64,000 nt of DNA from Amarolinea aalborgensis (GCF_900491745.1 NZ_UETR01000003.1:372001-436000); one strand, 5' to 3'; shown: positions 15,904 through 26,447, numbered from the stretch's first letter. The notes: generated by a model not told the origin, from the letters alone. Made by a program: numbers and translations.

Positions 15904-16265
15904 CGACCGCCAGGCAAGGCTTGGGCGCACGCGGTGAACGGTTGGCGGCCGCTGAATTGCAGCGCCTCGGTTATGTCATCCAGGCCCTGAATTGGCGCTG
16001 CCGTTTTGGCGAAGTGGATCTGATCGCGCAGGATGACGCGGGCCTGGCCTTCGTTGAGGTGCGCACCCGCCGCGGCGAGCTGTTCGGGTCGCCCGAAGAA
16101 TCGGTGACGACGGCCAAGCAGGCGCGCCTGGTGGCTGCGGCGCAAAGCTATGTGCAGAGCACGGGATGGGAAGGCGCGTGGCGGATTGACGTGGTTGCCA
16201 TCGTGCTCGATCGCGCCGGCCATGTGCAGCGGATCACGGTGCTGAAGAATGCCGTCGGCGACTGA
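15900..16265 (+). CDS. yraN: YraN / UPF0102 family endonuclease-like protein
   Basis: This 121-aa protein has the UPF0102 pattern: LGARGERLAAAELQRLGY, then FGEVDLIAQDD and LAFVEVRTRR, which together form the E...D...(E/Q)xK-like nuclease core, here with ExR rather than ExK. The cellular role of the family is unclear; a Holliday-junction-resolvase-like fold is known. It overlaps rnhB by ATGA, a conserved rnhB-yraN arrangement, and overlaps the proposed miaA start. Confidence 0.92.
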   Translation: MTTARQGLGARGERLAAAELQRLGYVIQALNWRCRFGEVDLIAQDDAGLAFVEVRTRRGELFGSPEESVTTAKQARLVAAAQSYVQSTGWEGAWRIDVVAIVLDRAGHVQRITVLKNAVGD

Positions 16266-17238
16266 GCCGGCGGACATGCGGCCGCCGCTGATCGCCGTCG
16301 TGGGGCCGACCGCCGTGGGCAAGACGGCGCTGGCGCTCCGCCTGGCGCTGGCACTCAACGGCGAAATCGTTTCCGCGGACTCGCGCCAGGTCTACCAGGG
16401 CATGGACATCGGCACCGCCAAACCCACCGCCGCAGAACAGGCGCTGGTCCCGCATCACCTGCTTGAAATCGCGCCGCCAGAACGTGCGCTGACCCTGGCC
16501 GAGTTTCAGGGCCTGGCCTATCAGGCCATCGCGGATATTCAGCGGCGGGGGCGCGTGCCCTTCCTGGTTGGCGGCAGTGGGCAGTATGTGCGGGCCGTCT
16601 TGGAGGGTTGGACCGTCCCGGCGGTGGCGCCTGATCTTGACCTGCGCGCACGCCTGGAAGCGGATGCTGATCGCCTGGGCGCTGAATCGTTACATGCCCA
16701 ATTGGCCGCGCTTGATCCGCCGGCGGCGGCGGCGATTGATGCGCGCAACGTGCGCCGCGTCATTCGGGCGCTGGAAGTTTGCCTGACCACCGGTCAGCCG
16801 ATCAGCCGGCTGCAGATGCGACAGCCGCCGCCCTACCGCATCTGGCAGTTGGGGCTGACCCGGCCCGCGGCTGATCTCTACGCGCGGTTGGATGCGCGCG
16901 TGGACGCCATGCTGGCGCAAGGCTTGGTCGCCGAAACCCAGCGCGCGCGCCAGCGCGTGCTGGCGCTTGGACTATCGGCCGACCAGCCGGCGCTAACCGG
17001 CCTGGGCTACCGTGAAATTGGGCAGTACCTGGCCGGCGAATTGAGCCTGGATGCCGCGGTGATGGAGATCAAGCGCAATACGCGGCGCTTTGTTCGCCAA
17101 CAGCGCAATTGGTTCCGCGCGAGCGATCCGACGATTCACTGGGTCGAGGCCGAACCCGATCCAACGGTGCGCATCATCGCCGAGATTCGGTCGTGGCTAA
17201 CTAACAAACAAGAAAACGCATGGCTAAACAGCAGATGA
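16249..17238 (+). CDS. miaA: tRNA dimethylallyltransferase
   Basis: This enzyme transfers a dimethylallyl group to A37 of tRNAs reading UNN codons. The 329-aa frame has P-loop GPTAVGKT (19-26), DSRQVYQGMDIGTAK, FLVGGSGQYVRAVLEGW and the C-terminal RQQRNWFRAS. The start is uncertain: ATG 16249 overlaps yraN by 17 bp, while ATG 16276 (MRPPLIAVVG) gives a 320-aa protein nearer the usual length. Neither has a strong ribosome-binding site. It completes the rnhB-yraN-miaA run. Confidence 0.95.
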   Translation: MPSATEPADMRPPLIAVVGPTAVGKTALALRLALALNGEIVSADSRQVYQGMDIGTAKPTAAEQALVPHHLLEIAPPERALTLAEFQGLAYQAIADIQRRGRVPFLVGGSGQYVRAVLEGWTVPAVAPDLDLRARLEADADRLGAESLHAQLAALDPPAAAAIDARNVRRVIRALEVCLTTGQPISRLQMRQPPPYRIWQLGLTRPAADLYARLDARVDAMLAQGLVAETQRARQRVLALGLSADQPALTGLGYREIGQYLAGELSLDAAVMEIKRNTRRFVRQQRNWFRASDPTIHWVEAEPDPTVRIIAEIRSWLTNKQENAWLNSR

Positions 17239-17251
17239 AAGGAAGTCGAGC

Positions 17252-18583
17252 ATGATTGCTCCCCAGAAAGTCGCGGCGCCCTGCCCCTATTGCCGGGCGA
17301 CCGTTCCGGTTGAGGTTCACAGCATTGTGGATGTCGGTCAAGATCCGAATCTGAAGAACCAGTTCCTATCAGGCCGTCTCAATTCCGCGACCTGCCCAAA
17401 CTGCCGACGCACGTTTCAAGTCGGCGGCGCCCTGCTCTATCACGACGGCAGCAAGGATTTCCTGGGGATCTATCTGCCGCACGAGGTCAACCTGGCAAAC
17501 AAGGATCGGCAGCGCATCATCGGCGACCTCAACCGGCGCCTGATGGACAGCCTGCCGCCTGCACAGCGGCGCGCCTATCTCTTCCAACCGAAAGAGTTCA
17601 TCACGCTCAACGGGATGGTGGAAGCGATCCTGGCCGCCGACGGCATCACGCCAGAGATGCAGCGCGTCCAGCGTGAGCGCATGCAGCTGCTGGAAACCAT
17701 TCTGCGCGGCGCGACGACTCCAGACGCCTTGCAGTCCATGGCCAAGGAGTTCGACGCCAAATTGGACTTCGAATTCTTCAGTATGCTGGCGGCCATGGTG
17801 GAACAGTACGCGGCCGACGGCGATGCGCAATCGGCCAACCTGTTTGCCGCGTTGTACCAGCAGTTGTTGCCTTTCACCTCGTTTGGCGCCAAGGCCAAAG
17901 CGCAGCAGGAGGCCATCGGCCAGATCAACCAGCAAACGACACGCGACGAACTGCTCGACATGATGGTGGCCGGAGGAGACGACCAGCTGGAGGCTTTTGT
18001 CGCCGCGGGGCGCCCGTTGATTGACTATGGCTTCTACCAGAACCTGACTGGGCGGATCGAGGCGGCGCAGGCGGCGGGTGATGCAGCCGCCGCGCAACGC
18101 CTGACCTCCCTGCGCGAACGCACCCTGGCGCTGACTGCGCAGATTGACGAAGCCAGTCGGCAGATGCTCGAACAAGCCAACAATTTCCTGCTCGAGGTCT
18201 TGCAGGCGCCTGATCCGCAGGCCGTGTTGGAACAAAACTGGGAGCGCGTGGATGATGCGTTCATGCACGTGCTGGAAATGAACTTGCAGGCGGCTATTCA
18301 GCGCGGCAATCGGCCGGTGGCAAACCGGCTCAATGCCATCATGCAGTTGATTATGGAGCAGATGCAGTCCGCGCAGCCGCCGGAAGTGCAGTTCATCAAT
18401 GAGCTGTTGAGCGTCGAGTATCCGGGCGGCACGCGCAAGCTGTTGACCGCGCGCCGCGAGGAGCTGACGCCTGATTTTCTGGCGGCCCTGGAGCGAGTCG
18501 CCGACTTGATGGAGCAGCAGGGTCAGCCGGAAGTGGGCAAGCGTCTGCGCGACATTCGCGGGCAAGCTGCGCTGGTCGTTTGA
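17252..18583 (+). CDS. CpXC-domain protein of unknown function
   Basis: This 443-aa protein starts with a CpXC zinc-binding domain: CPYCRATV (about 11-18) and CPNCRRTF (about 47-54) form a zinc ribbon, followed by DFLGIYLPHE. The rest is helical, with YLFQPKEFITLNGMVEAIL and long amphipathic helices. Such proteins are common in Chloroflexota; their function is unknown. GGAAG lies about 8 bp before the ATG, 13 bp after miaA, so it is probably co-transcribed with it. Confidence 0.82.
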   Translation: MIAPQKVAAPCPYCRATVPVEVHSIVDVGQDPNLKNQFLSGRLNSATCPNCRRTFQVGGALLYHDGSKDFLGIYLPHEVNLANKDRQRIIGDLNRRLMDSLPPAQRRAYLFQPKEFITLNGMVEAILAADGITPEMQRVQRERMQLLETILRGATTPDALQSMAKEFDAKLDFEFFSMLAAMVEQYAADGDAQSANLFAALYQQLLPFTSFGAKAKAQQEAIGQINQQTTRDELLDMMVAGGDDQLEAFVAAGRPLIDYGFYQNLTGRIEAAQAAGDAAAAQRLTSLRERTLALTAQIDEASRQMLEQANNFLLEVLQAPDPQAVLEQNWERVDDAFMHVLEMNLQAAIQRGNRPVANRLNAIMQLIMEQMQSAQPPEVQFINELLSVEYPGGTRKLLTARREELTPDFLAALERVADLMEQQGQPEVGKRLRDIRGQAALVV

Positions 18584-18596
18584 TCAGCGCGCCAGG

Positions 18597-18644
18597 CTGC
18601 GGCAGAGGAGGGGCCAGGCCTCGCGCCTGGCTCCCCCTCCGCAG
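18597..18644 (+). terminator. Long GC-rich hairpin after the CpXC gene
   Basis: The left arm (from 18597) and right arm (to 18644) pair over about 20 bases with small mismatches around a ctcgc loop. No T-run follows. It probably ends the rplS-to-CpXC transcript. Confidence 0.6.
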
Positions 18645-18659
18645 CCCAGGTTAGACAGC

Positions 18660-18688
18660 TTGTCATTTCAACTGGGGTCATGTATAAT
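18660..18688 (+). promoter_or_regulatory. Promoter upstream of greA
   Basis: TTGTCA (18660-18665), 17-bp spacer and TATAAT (18683-18688). Transcription should start near 18695, about 300 bp before greA. Confidence 0.8.
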
Positions 18689-18694
18689 AATGGC

Positions 18695-18804
18695 GTTTAT
18701 CAATGCTGCCGGTTTCTTCGGTCTCCCTTCGCGTTTAGTGCAGCGGTCACATTATCCAAACCAGGCTCGATAGAAGACGGCGCCAGCGGCGCTGGTCTTT
18801 TTTT
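18695..18804 (+). ncRNA. Candidate greA leader RNA ending at an internal terminator
   Basis: Between the promoter at 18660 and greA lies a hairpin (agac..gcgcc / ggcgc..gtct, 18775-18798) followed by seven T residues (18798-18804). Transcripts should often end here, giving an RNA of about 110 nt; read-through would reach greA at 19001. No credible ORF lies in this part. E. coli greA also makes a terminated leader RNA (GraL), so the arrangement is analogous, though the sequence is not recognisably related. The remaining 18805-19000 holds only an unsupported 65-codon frame. Confidence 0.6.
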
Positions 18805-19000
18805 GTTCACACACGCGCCGCAACAACCGCATGCGACGAACGCGCCAGCTTGGTCAGGCCTGGGTCGCAGACTACCGAGAGATCGAACGCATAAGCGCTG
18901 AACAGGTTTACATTCAGGGTCTTGATGAGCGTTTTGAGAAGCGCCCATCGCAGACGGCCACGGTCAACGCCGTGATCATCAAGTTGCACGAGAGAGGACG

Positions 19001-19474
19001 ATGGCGAACAACAAAGAAGTGTATTTGACACCCGAAGGTATTCAGAAACTGCGTGAGGAACTAGAATACCTGCAGACGGTGCGACGAGCCGAAGTAGCGC
19101 ACAAGATTCACGAAGCCAAAATGGATGGCGATGTTTCTGAGAATGCAGGCTACGACGAGGCCAAGAACGAGCAAGCTTTCGTCGAAGGGCGGATCAAGAC
19201 CGTTGAACGTTTGATCGCCGGCGCCGTTGTGATCGAGGACAATCAGCACAAGACCCACGTTGCCCTCGGCGCACGCGTGACCGTGCGCGACCTCGAATTC
19301 GACGAAACCGAGACGTACGTCATCGTCGGTTCCGCGGAAGCCAATCCAGCCGAAGGGCGCATCTCCAATGAGTCGCCGATGGGCCGCGCGTTGATGGGCG
19401 GCCAGGTAGGCCAGCGCAAGCCGATCAACACTCCAGGCGGCGCAATCACCGTTGAAATTGTTGAGATAGAGTAA
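19001..19474 (+). CDS. greA: Transcription elongation factor GreA
   Basis: This 157-aa protein stimulates RNA polymerase to cleave backtracked transcripts. The N-terminal coiled coil begins VYLTPEGIQKLREELEYL and its tip carries DGDVSENAGYDEAKNEQ (about 43-59) with the acidic residues that enter the secondary channel. The C-terminal FKBP-like domain includes ISNESPMGRALMG and GGAITVEIVEIE. Normal length. GAGAGGA precedes the ATG. lysS follows after 2 bp, so the pair is an operon. Confidence 0.97.
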   Translation: MANNKEVYLTPEGIQKLREELEYLQTVRRAEVAHKIHEAKMDGDVSENAGYDEAKNEQAFVEGRIKTVERLIAGAVVIEDNQHKTHVALGARVTVRDLEFDETETYVIVGSAEANPAEGRISNESPMGRALMGGQVGQRKPINTPGGAITVEIVEIE

Positions 19475-19476
19475 TC

Positions 19477-20964
<1,488 letters not shown>

Positions 20965-21022
20965 CCACAGCCTGCTGGGCCAGGCTCTGCCGCTCGTGGC
21001 CGTCAGAACGTTGAGGTATACA

Positions 21023-23203
21023 ATGCCGTATCCACTCTATGTCGCCTTTGTCTGGCATATGCATCAGCCCTACTACCGTGTACCGGGCCAGATCGAAGCC
21101 TCACTGCCCTGGGTGCGCTTACATGCCGCCAAAGACTATCTGCATATGCTCGAAGTGCTGCAGAAGTACCCGAACGTGCATGCCACGTTCAATATGGTGC
21201 CTTCACTCACCGAACAACTGCTTGACTATGCCGCCGGTCGCCTGACCGATCGCGTCATGTCCCTGGCGCAGCGCAGCACCTGGAGCGAACAAGAAAAAGC
21301 GTACCTCGTCAATATCTGCTACAGCGTGAACTGGCCCAACATTGCCCGCCGTTACCCTCGCTACAATGAGCTGATCGAGCAGCGCGACAAGGCCGTGGCC
21401 AATCCCCACGCGTTGTCCGATGCTGATTATCGGGATCTCATTACCTGGTTCAACCTGGGCTGGACAGACCCCAACTGGCTTGAAAGCGACCCGCAGCTGC
21501 GCGCGCTGGTGCATAAGGGTCGCGGCTTCACCGCAGCCGACACCATGACCATCATCCACAAACATCTGAGAATGTGCGGCCTGGTCATCGAACGTTATCG
21601 GCAGCTCGAAGCTGACGGGCAGATTGAGCTCATCACATCGCCTTATTACCATCCCATCTTGCCGCTCTTGGTAGACAATCGTCATGCTCAGCGCGCATCG
21701 CCCGGCCTTCCGCTGCCGCCGCCAGGCTACAACTTCTCTGCGCCTGCGGATGCCGAGTCGCAGTTGAATCAGGCGATCGCCAGCCACACACAGCATTTTG
21801 GCCGCGCCCCGCGCGGCCTATGGCCCGCCGAAGGCGCAGTCTCGCCGGAAATCGTGCCCTATGTGCAGGCCGCGGGCGTGCGCTGGCTGGCCTCGGATGA
21901 GGAAATTCTGGCGCGCAGCCTGAACCTGCCCCTGGTTCGTGATTATGAAAAGCTCATCACCAACCCCGAAGTGTTTTATCAGCCCTATCGGCTGACGATC
22001 AACGGCCAACCTGGTCCGGCCATGATCTTCCGTGACCATGAAATGTCGGACCGCCTCGGTTTTCTCTACCAGAACATCCACGGCGTACAGGCGGCCGATG
22101 ACCTGGTCACCCGGTTGCAGTGGGTGCATTGGCGCTTGGGCGACACGCAGCCGTTCCTCCTGTCAATCATCCTGGACGGTGAAAACTGCTGGGAATGGTA
22201 CGAGCATAACGGCGACGTTTTTCTCAACAGCCTCTACGAGCGCCTGCAGCGCAACACCGACCTGCGCGCCGTGACCGTGAATGAATACCTGGAAATGCAC
22301 CCCACGCGGGCAGAGCTGTCAAACCTGGCAACCGGATCATGGATTCGCGCCGACCTCACGACGTGGATCGGCGATCCAGAACATACGCGCGCATGGAGCG
22401 CCCTGGCCCGCACCCGAGCCGACCTGGTTGCCTGGCAAAACTCGGCGCAGGACATTGAGCCAGCCCAATTAGCGCGCGCCTGGCAGGCTCTTTACATCAG
22501 CGAAGGCAGCGATTGGTTTTGGTGGTATTCACGTAACAACTCATCGGATCAAGATCTGCTGTTCGACCAGACCTTTCGCGCCAACATGGCCGTGGTTTAC
22601 GAGATCATTGGGCTGCCGCTGCCGGAATGGGTCGTGACGCCGATTGCCCAGGGCGGCCGCTTGTTGTCGAGCCAACGCCAGGCCTCGACGCAGATTACGC
22701 CCCCGCTGCGGGCCGCAGCCGACGCTGCGCCCGACTGGAACGGCGCGGCCATCATTCAAGCGAAAGCCGCCAGCGGCGCTATGCAGCGCGCGGACAGCCG
22801 CCCCGGCGCACTGCAGATCATCCGTGTGGGCTATGACGATGACGCGTTGTACCTGCGCTTGGAACTGGCTGCGCGCGCCGCGACCACCGATGTCGGCGTC
22901 AATCTGAGCATCGAGACCCCCGGTCATCCGCCCATCGCCTGGGGTGTTCGCCTGATGGCGTCGGAGGGGGCGGCGCACTTGCACCAACAAACCAGCGCGG
23001 GCTGGCAGCACGTGGGCGCCATTCCCACGGCGGTCGGGGAACGCGTCATTGAAATGGCGGTCCCGCTCAGCTGGCTTGACCTGACCTTTGGCTGCACGAT
23101 GTATATTCAGGCCGACGCCAGCGACGATCGCCGACGCGTCGTCAGCCTGCCGCCCGAGGGGCCGCAAGCTATGACGTACACAGCCCTGTCCAAGCAAGGA
23201 TAG
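21023..23203 (+). CDS. Glycoside hydrolase family 57 protein
   Basis: This 726-aa alpha-glucan-active enzyme shows GH57 motifs: HMHQPYY (12-18), IELITSPYYHPILPLL, GLWPAEGAVS with the likely nucleophile Glu, and ILDGENCWEWY with the likely acid Asp. WFWWYSR follows in the helical region. The C-terminal ~150 residues look like a beta-sandwich. It probably acts on glycogen or maltodextrin; branching-type and amylase-type specificity cannot be told apart. The ATG at 21023 has GAGG at 21013-21016, favoured over the GTG at 20996. No signal peptide is visible, so it is likely cytoplasmic. Confidence 0.9.
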   Translation: MPYPLYVAFVWHMHQPYYRVPGQIEASLPWVRLHAAKDYLHMLEVLQKYPNVHATFNMVPSLTEQLLDYAAGRLTDRVMSLAQRSTWSEQEKAYLVNICYSVNWPNIARRYPRYNELIEQRDKAVANPHALSDADYRDLITWFNLGWTDPNWLESDPQLRALVHKGRGFTAADTMTIIHKHLRMCGLVIERYRQLEADGQIELITSPYYHPILPLLVDNRHAQRASPGLPLPPPGYNFSAPADAESQLNQAIASHTQHFGRAPRGLWPAEGAVSPEIVPYVQAAGVRWLASDEEILARSLNLPLVRDYEKLITNPEVFYQPYRLTINGQPGPAMIFRDHEMSDRLGFLYQNIHGVQAADDLVTRLQWVHWRLGDTQPFLLSIILDGENCWEWYEHNGDVFLNSLYERLQRNTDLRAVTVNEYLEMHPTRAELSNLATGSWIRADLTTWIGDPEHTRAWSALARTRADLVAWQNSAQDIEPAQLARAWQALYISEGSDWFWWYSRNNSSDQDLLFDQTFRANMAVVYEIIGLPLPEWVVTPIAQGGRLLSSQRQASTQITPPLRAAADAAPDWNGAAIIQAKAASGAMQRADSRPGALQIIRVGYDDDALYLRLELAARAATTDVGVNLSIETPGHPPIAWGVRLMASEGAAHLHQQTSAGWQHVGAIPTAVGERVIEMAVPLSWLDLTFGCTMYIQADASDDRRRVVSLPPEGPQAMTYTALSKQG

Positions 23204-23266
23204 ACGCCTCCCTGGCATTGGCGTGGGGGTGGCCGTCCCTACCCCGGTCTAGCCGGAACCGAACTG

Positions 23267-23318
23267 CTCACACAAAGACACGAACCAAGCCCTTGGCGTC
23301 TTTGTGGCTTTGTGTGAG
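23267..23318. repeat. Dispersed cacaaag-type inverted repeat, copy 2
   Basis: ctcacacaaagac and its near-complement gtctttgtggctttgtgtgag face each other around about 18 bases. It is the same family as 598-663. It lies in the non-coding gap between the GH57 gene and tRNA-Gly. Confidence 0.6.
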
Positions 23319-23409
23319 GATTCCGTGCTCGCTGTACGGAATTTCACTATCAAGATACTACGGTGCAGCCGTCCCCGTATTTGGAACGGCGGAGCGTGAT
23401 GCAATCCAT

Positions 23410-23438
23410 TTGCGGGAAGCGGCGGGATGTGGTAGAAT
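23410..23438 (+). promoter_or_regulatory. Promoter of tRNA-Gly
   Basis: TTGCGG (23410-23415), 17-bp spacer and TAGAAT (23433-23438), 11 bp upstream of the mature tRNA. Confidence 0.65.
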
Positions 23439-23449
23439 TCGGCTTGGTT

Positions 23450-23521
23450 GCGGGTGTAGCGCAGGGGTAGCGCAACTGCTTCCCAAGTAGTGAGTCGTGG
23501 GTTCGAATCCCATCACCCGCT
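23450..23521 (+). tRNA. tRNA-Gly (CCC)
   Basis: A cloverleaf can be drawn: acceptor GCGGGTG/CACCCGC, D arm GCGC..GCGC, anticodon arm ACTGC-TTCCCAA-GTAGT with anticodon CCC, T arm GTGGG-TTCGAAT-CCCAT, and discriminator T at 23521. CCA is not encoded. Confidence 0.95.
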
Positions 23522-23528
23522 CAAAAGA

Positions 23529-23556
23529 CTCCAGTTGCCCGGGCAACTGGAGTTTT
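23529..23556 (+). terminator. Terminator of tRNA-Gly
   Basis: A 24-bp perfect palindrome (23529-23552) followed by TTTT. It ends 40 bp before the glycosyltransferase start, so the two are separate units unless read-through occurs. Confidence 0.85.
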
Positions 23557-23595
23557 CATTTGCTCTACGGCTGCATGATCGAGTATTCGGGTTTC

Positions 23596-26100
23596 ATGAA
23601 CCAGCGCACGCGTCTCGTCCTACTGCTGACCATCCTCCTGGCATTTGCGTTGCGTCTTCAACACCTCGGCGCGCAGAGCCTCTGGTATGACGAGACCGTC
23701 AGCCTCACGTTGGCCCGCGAATCGCTGCCCGATCTGCTGGCGCACACCGCACGCGACATTCACCCGCCGGGCTACTATCTACTGCTGGCTGCATGGTTGC
23801 GCATCGCGCCTTCGACGCTAACGCCAGAATTCATCAGCGCCTTCTTTTCGCTAAGCGCCGGCATCCTGCTCTTGCCCCTCACCTTCGTCTTGGGCCGTCG
23901 CCTACGGCTGCCGGCTGCGGTCAACAGGCTGGCCTGCCTTCTGTTGGCAACATCGGCCTATCATGTCTGGTACAGCCAAGAGGTGCGCATGTACACGCTG
24001 GGCGCAGGGTTGGGGCTGCTCAGCGCCTGGGGCCTGCTGCGCACACAGCCCTCGGCTGCAGCATCGGATCACAAGAACGACGGCCCGGGTCGCCGCGGCT
24101 GGATTGTGTACGGCGCGGCGGCCGTTGCCGGTTTGTACACCCTCTACTACATGGCCTTCCTGCTCTTGACGCTCAACCTGCTCTGGTTTGGAGGCTACCT
24201 TGCGCGCCGCCAGAGAATCCCCTGGCGTCCCTGGCTGCTGACCCACGCAGCGATCCTGCTGGCCTACACCCCGTGGTTGCCTACAGCCTGGCGTCAAGTC
24301 ACCGATCCGCCGGTGCCGCCGTGGCGCAGTGCTGTCTCCCTGGTCACTGTGCTGCGCGAAAGCCTGCTGGCTCTTGGCTTTGGGCAAGGGCTTCCGCTTG
24401 TCTTGGCTGGCGTAGGCCTGGCCTTGCTGGCCGTGCTGATCGCAGCAGCCAGCGCGTGGCCAAAGATTGCGGCGCGGACAACGGACGAACAGGCGGTCGC
24501 GCTGGCGGCGCGCCCGACTCTCTTTTTGCTCGCCTACACCTTCGCGCCCGTGGCCCTGATCGAGTTGGTTTCAGTGCTGCGCACGCCTCTCTATCACGTG
24601 CGTTATGTCTTCACCTACGCGCCGCCATTCAGTCTTTTGTTGGCGCTCGGCGTCGTCAGCCTTTGGCGCTGGCGGCTGCGCGCCGGCCGGCCTCTGGCGG
24701 TCGTCGCCTGTGCAGGCTTGATCCTGCTCAGCGCTCTGTCCATGCAGCGCGCCTGGAACGACCCTGCACTGGCTGCGGACGACCATCGCGCGGCGGTTCG
24801 TTTTCTGTCCAGCCGTTGGCGCCCCGGCGATGTGATCCTGGTCAACGCGGGTTACGCCTACACCGCGCTCTTGACCTACTGGGATCAACCGATTGCCTGG
24901 CGCGGCCGCCTGGCCGATCTGTCGCCAGCCACAGCGCAAGGTCTTGCGGACGCGCCGGGCGCGGTTATTGTGCAGATGGGAAGCGTGGATGGCCCCGCCA
25001 ACCTGGGCTGGGGCGATCCACGCGCCGATTTTTACGCCATCACGGCGGATGAAGCGCGCCGCCGCTTGACCGAATTAGCCGTCGCTTTCCCGCGCCTGTG
25101 GCAGTACCGCATCTACGACACGGTCACGGATCCGCAAGGCCGCGTGCGGGACGCGCTGACCACATGGCGCTTGTTCGAGGATGATGTCTTCAGTGGAGAA
25201 GCGAATCTGCGCGTGCAGGGGTTCTGGAGCCCGCAAGCCATCGCGGCGTCGCCAACGTTCCAATGGCAGGTTGCCTCATGGCTGCGCGTCAGCGCAAGCG
25301 CGCAACCGACCGCCACACTCAGTTCCGGGCAGACTCTGCGCGCGAACCTGCGGCTGCAGCGGGCGCCGGGACAGTCCGGTCAGGCTGTGGCCCTGTCGCT
25401 GCGCCTGGTTGACGAGGCCAACCACGTGTGGGCGCAAGCAGACGAGCCGGTGGGCGGCAATCAACGGGACCTGGTCACGCTGACCAACGAGGAAACACTG
25501 CCGCAGCCGCTCCGTCTGCAGATTCCCATCGGGACGCCGCCAGGAGACTATCGGCTGCTGGTCATTTTCTATGATCCGACCAGCGGGCAAGCGCTGCCCG
25601 TGACTGATGCGACCGCGCCCACAGAGGCAGATGCGCTGGTCTTGGGCAGCGTCGCGTTGACGCCCCACGCGCAGCCGCCCCAACAGCCCGTCCTGGCGGC
25701 GTTCGGCCCCCTGTCGCTGCTCACAGCCTCCTCGCCGGCCACGATGATTAGCCGCGGCGATGCCGTTCCGGTGACGCTCCTGTGGCAGGCTGACCAATCG
25801 GTCATGCGCCCAACCGTGGTTGTTGTGGTACAATTGCTCGACCGGGACGGCCAGGTCGTTGCCAGCCAGGAAGCGCAGCCTGCATTTGGCCGCTATGCCA
25901 CATCACAGTGGCTGCCTGGCGAGATGGTACTCGATCAGCAAACCCTGGGCACGCCGCAGACGCTGCATGGCGGCGTGTACCGTTTGATTGTGGGGCTTTA
26001 TCGTGCCGCCGACGGTCAGCGGCTGCGCAGTCGCTGCGGCGTGCTGCCCTGGATGACGTGCGACGCGATCGAGGTCAAAACCGTGCGCGTGCGAGAATGA
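23596..26100 (+). CDS. Membrane glycosyltransferase, GT39/ArnT-like
   Basis: This 834-aa polytopic protein starts MNQRTRLVLLLTILLAFALR (first membrane helix). The luminal motif LWYDETVSL (D32, E33) and RDIHPPGYY are characteristic of GT-C enzymes that use polyprenyl-phosphate sugars. About ten further hydrophobic segments lie before residue 440. The remaining ~390 residues are soluble and include beta-sandwich-like sequence. It probably mannosylates or glycosylates exported proteins or lipids. The ATG at 23596 is chosen because earlier in-frame starts lie in the tRNA or its terminator; ATG 23575 is an alternative. No strong ribosome-binding site is visible. Confidence 0.82.
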   Translation: MNQRTRLVLLLTILLAFALRLQHLGAQSLWYDETVSLTLARESLPDLLAHTARDIHPPGYYLLLAAWLRIAPSTLTPEFISAFFSLSAGILLLPLTFVLGRRLRLPAAVNRLACLLLATSAYHVWYSQEVRMYTLGAGLGLLSAWGLLRTQPSAAASDHKNDGPGRRGWIVYGAAAVAGLYTLYYMAFLLLTLNLLWFGGYLARRQRIPWRPWLLTHAAILLAYTPWLPTAWRQVTDPPVPPWRSAVSLVTVLRESLLALGFGQGLPLVLAGVGLALLAVLIAAASAWPKIAARTTDEQAVALAARPTLFLLAYTFAPVALIELVSVLRTPLYHVRYVFTYAPPFSLLLALGVVSLWRWRLRAGRPLAVVACAGLILLSALSMQRAWNDPALAADDHRAAVRFLSSRWRPGDVILVNAGYAYTALLTYWDQPIAWRGRLADLSPATAQGLADAPGAVIVQMGSVDGPANLGWGDPRADFYAITADEARRRLTELAVAFPRLWQYRIYDTVTDPQGRVRDALTTWRLFEDDVFSGEANLRVQGFWSPQAIAASPTFQWQVASWLRVSASAQPTATLSSGQTLRANLRLQRAPGQSGQAVALSLRLVDEANHVWAQADEPVGGNQRDLVTLTNEETLPQPLRLQIPIGTPPGDYRLLVIFYDPTSGQALPVTDATAPTEADALVLGSVALTPHAQPPQQPVLAAFGPLSLLTASSPATMISRGDAVPVTLLWQADQSVMRPTVVVVVQLLDRDGQVVASQEAQPAFGRYATSQWLPGEMVLDQQTLGTPQTLHGGVYRLIVGLYRAADGQRLRSRCGVLPWMTCDAIEVKTVRVRE

Positions 26101-26122
26101 GGAGAGGAATCAAGGGCGGGGC

Positions 26123-26159
26123 AAAAAGAACTGCGGATGATCAGCGATCACCCGCAGTT
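26123..26159 (-). terminator. Terminator of the SRP RNA
   Basis: aactgcgg (26129-26136) pairs with ccgcagtt (26152-26159), with an inner tgatc/gatca stem. On the minus strand this is followed by CTTTTTG. It lies just beyond the 3' end of the SRP RNA and also faces the end of the glycosyltransferase gene. Confidence 0.8.
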
Positions 26160-26167
26160 TCGACAAG

Positions 26168-26444
26168 TCCTGGTCGTGCACCCCTTCTCGAACGGCCATC
26201 CTGGCTTACTGGTACCAGCTGGCTCAGGCCAGGCAGCCCCGTGGCACCCAGGAGAAACCGCTTAGTGCTGCTACCTTTCGGTCCTGACACGATTCACAGG
26301 CTCCCGCCGCACAGGACCCAACCATCAACGCTGCTCAGCCCCGCAGTCCCCGAATGGACGAAGGCCCTCAAAGGGGAATTCAACCCCGCCTATAGCGGAT
26401 TTCGGGTACAAGGCACCGCTAGCGCCCCGTCTAGCACGACCAGG
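26168..26444 (-). ncRNA. ffs: Signal recognition particle RNA, long (Alu-containing) form
   Basis: The RNA targets ribosomes making membrane proteins, with Ffh and FtsY. Read on the minus strand, the 5' part contains GGTCGTGCTAGACGGGG and GCGGTGCC, as in the Alu domain of B. subtilis scRNA. The S domain has GTGTCAGGACC-GAAA-GGTAGCAGC (tetraloop at 26276-26279), matching the Ffh-binding site with a GAAA loop. The ends are complementary over 11 bp (26434-26444 with 26169-26179), forming helix 1. Total length is about 277 nt. Ends are estimated from that helix. Confidence 0.9.
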
Positions 26445-26447
26445 TTC

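Noticed and set aside
18831..19028. 65-codon plus-strand frame upstream of greA
   Set aside because: It lacks a ribosome-binding site, overlaps the greA start out of frame and lies downstream of the leader terminator.
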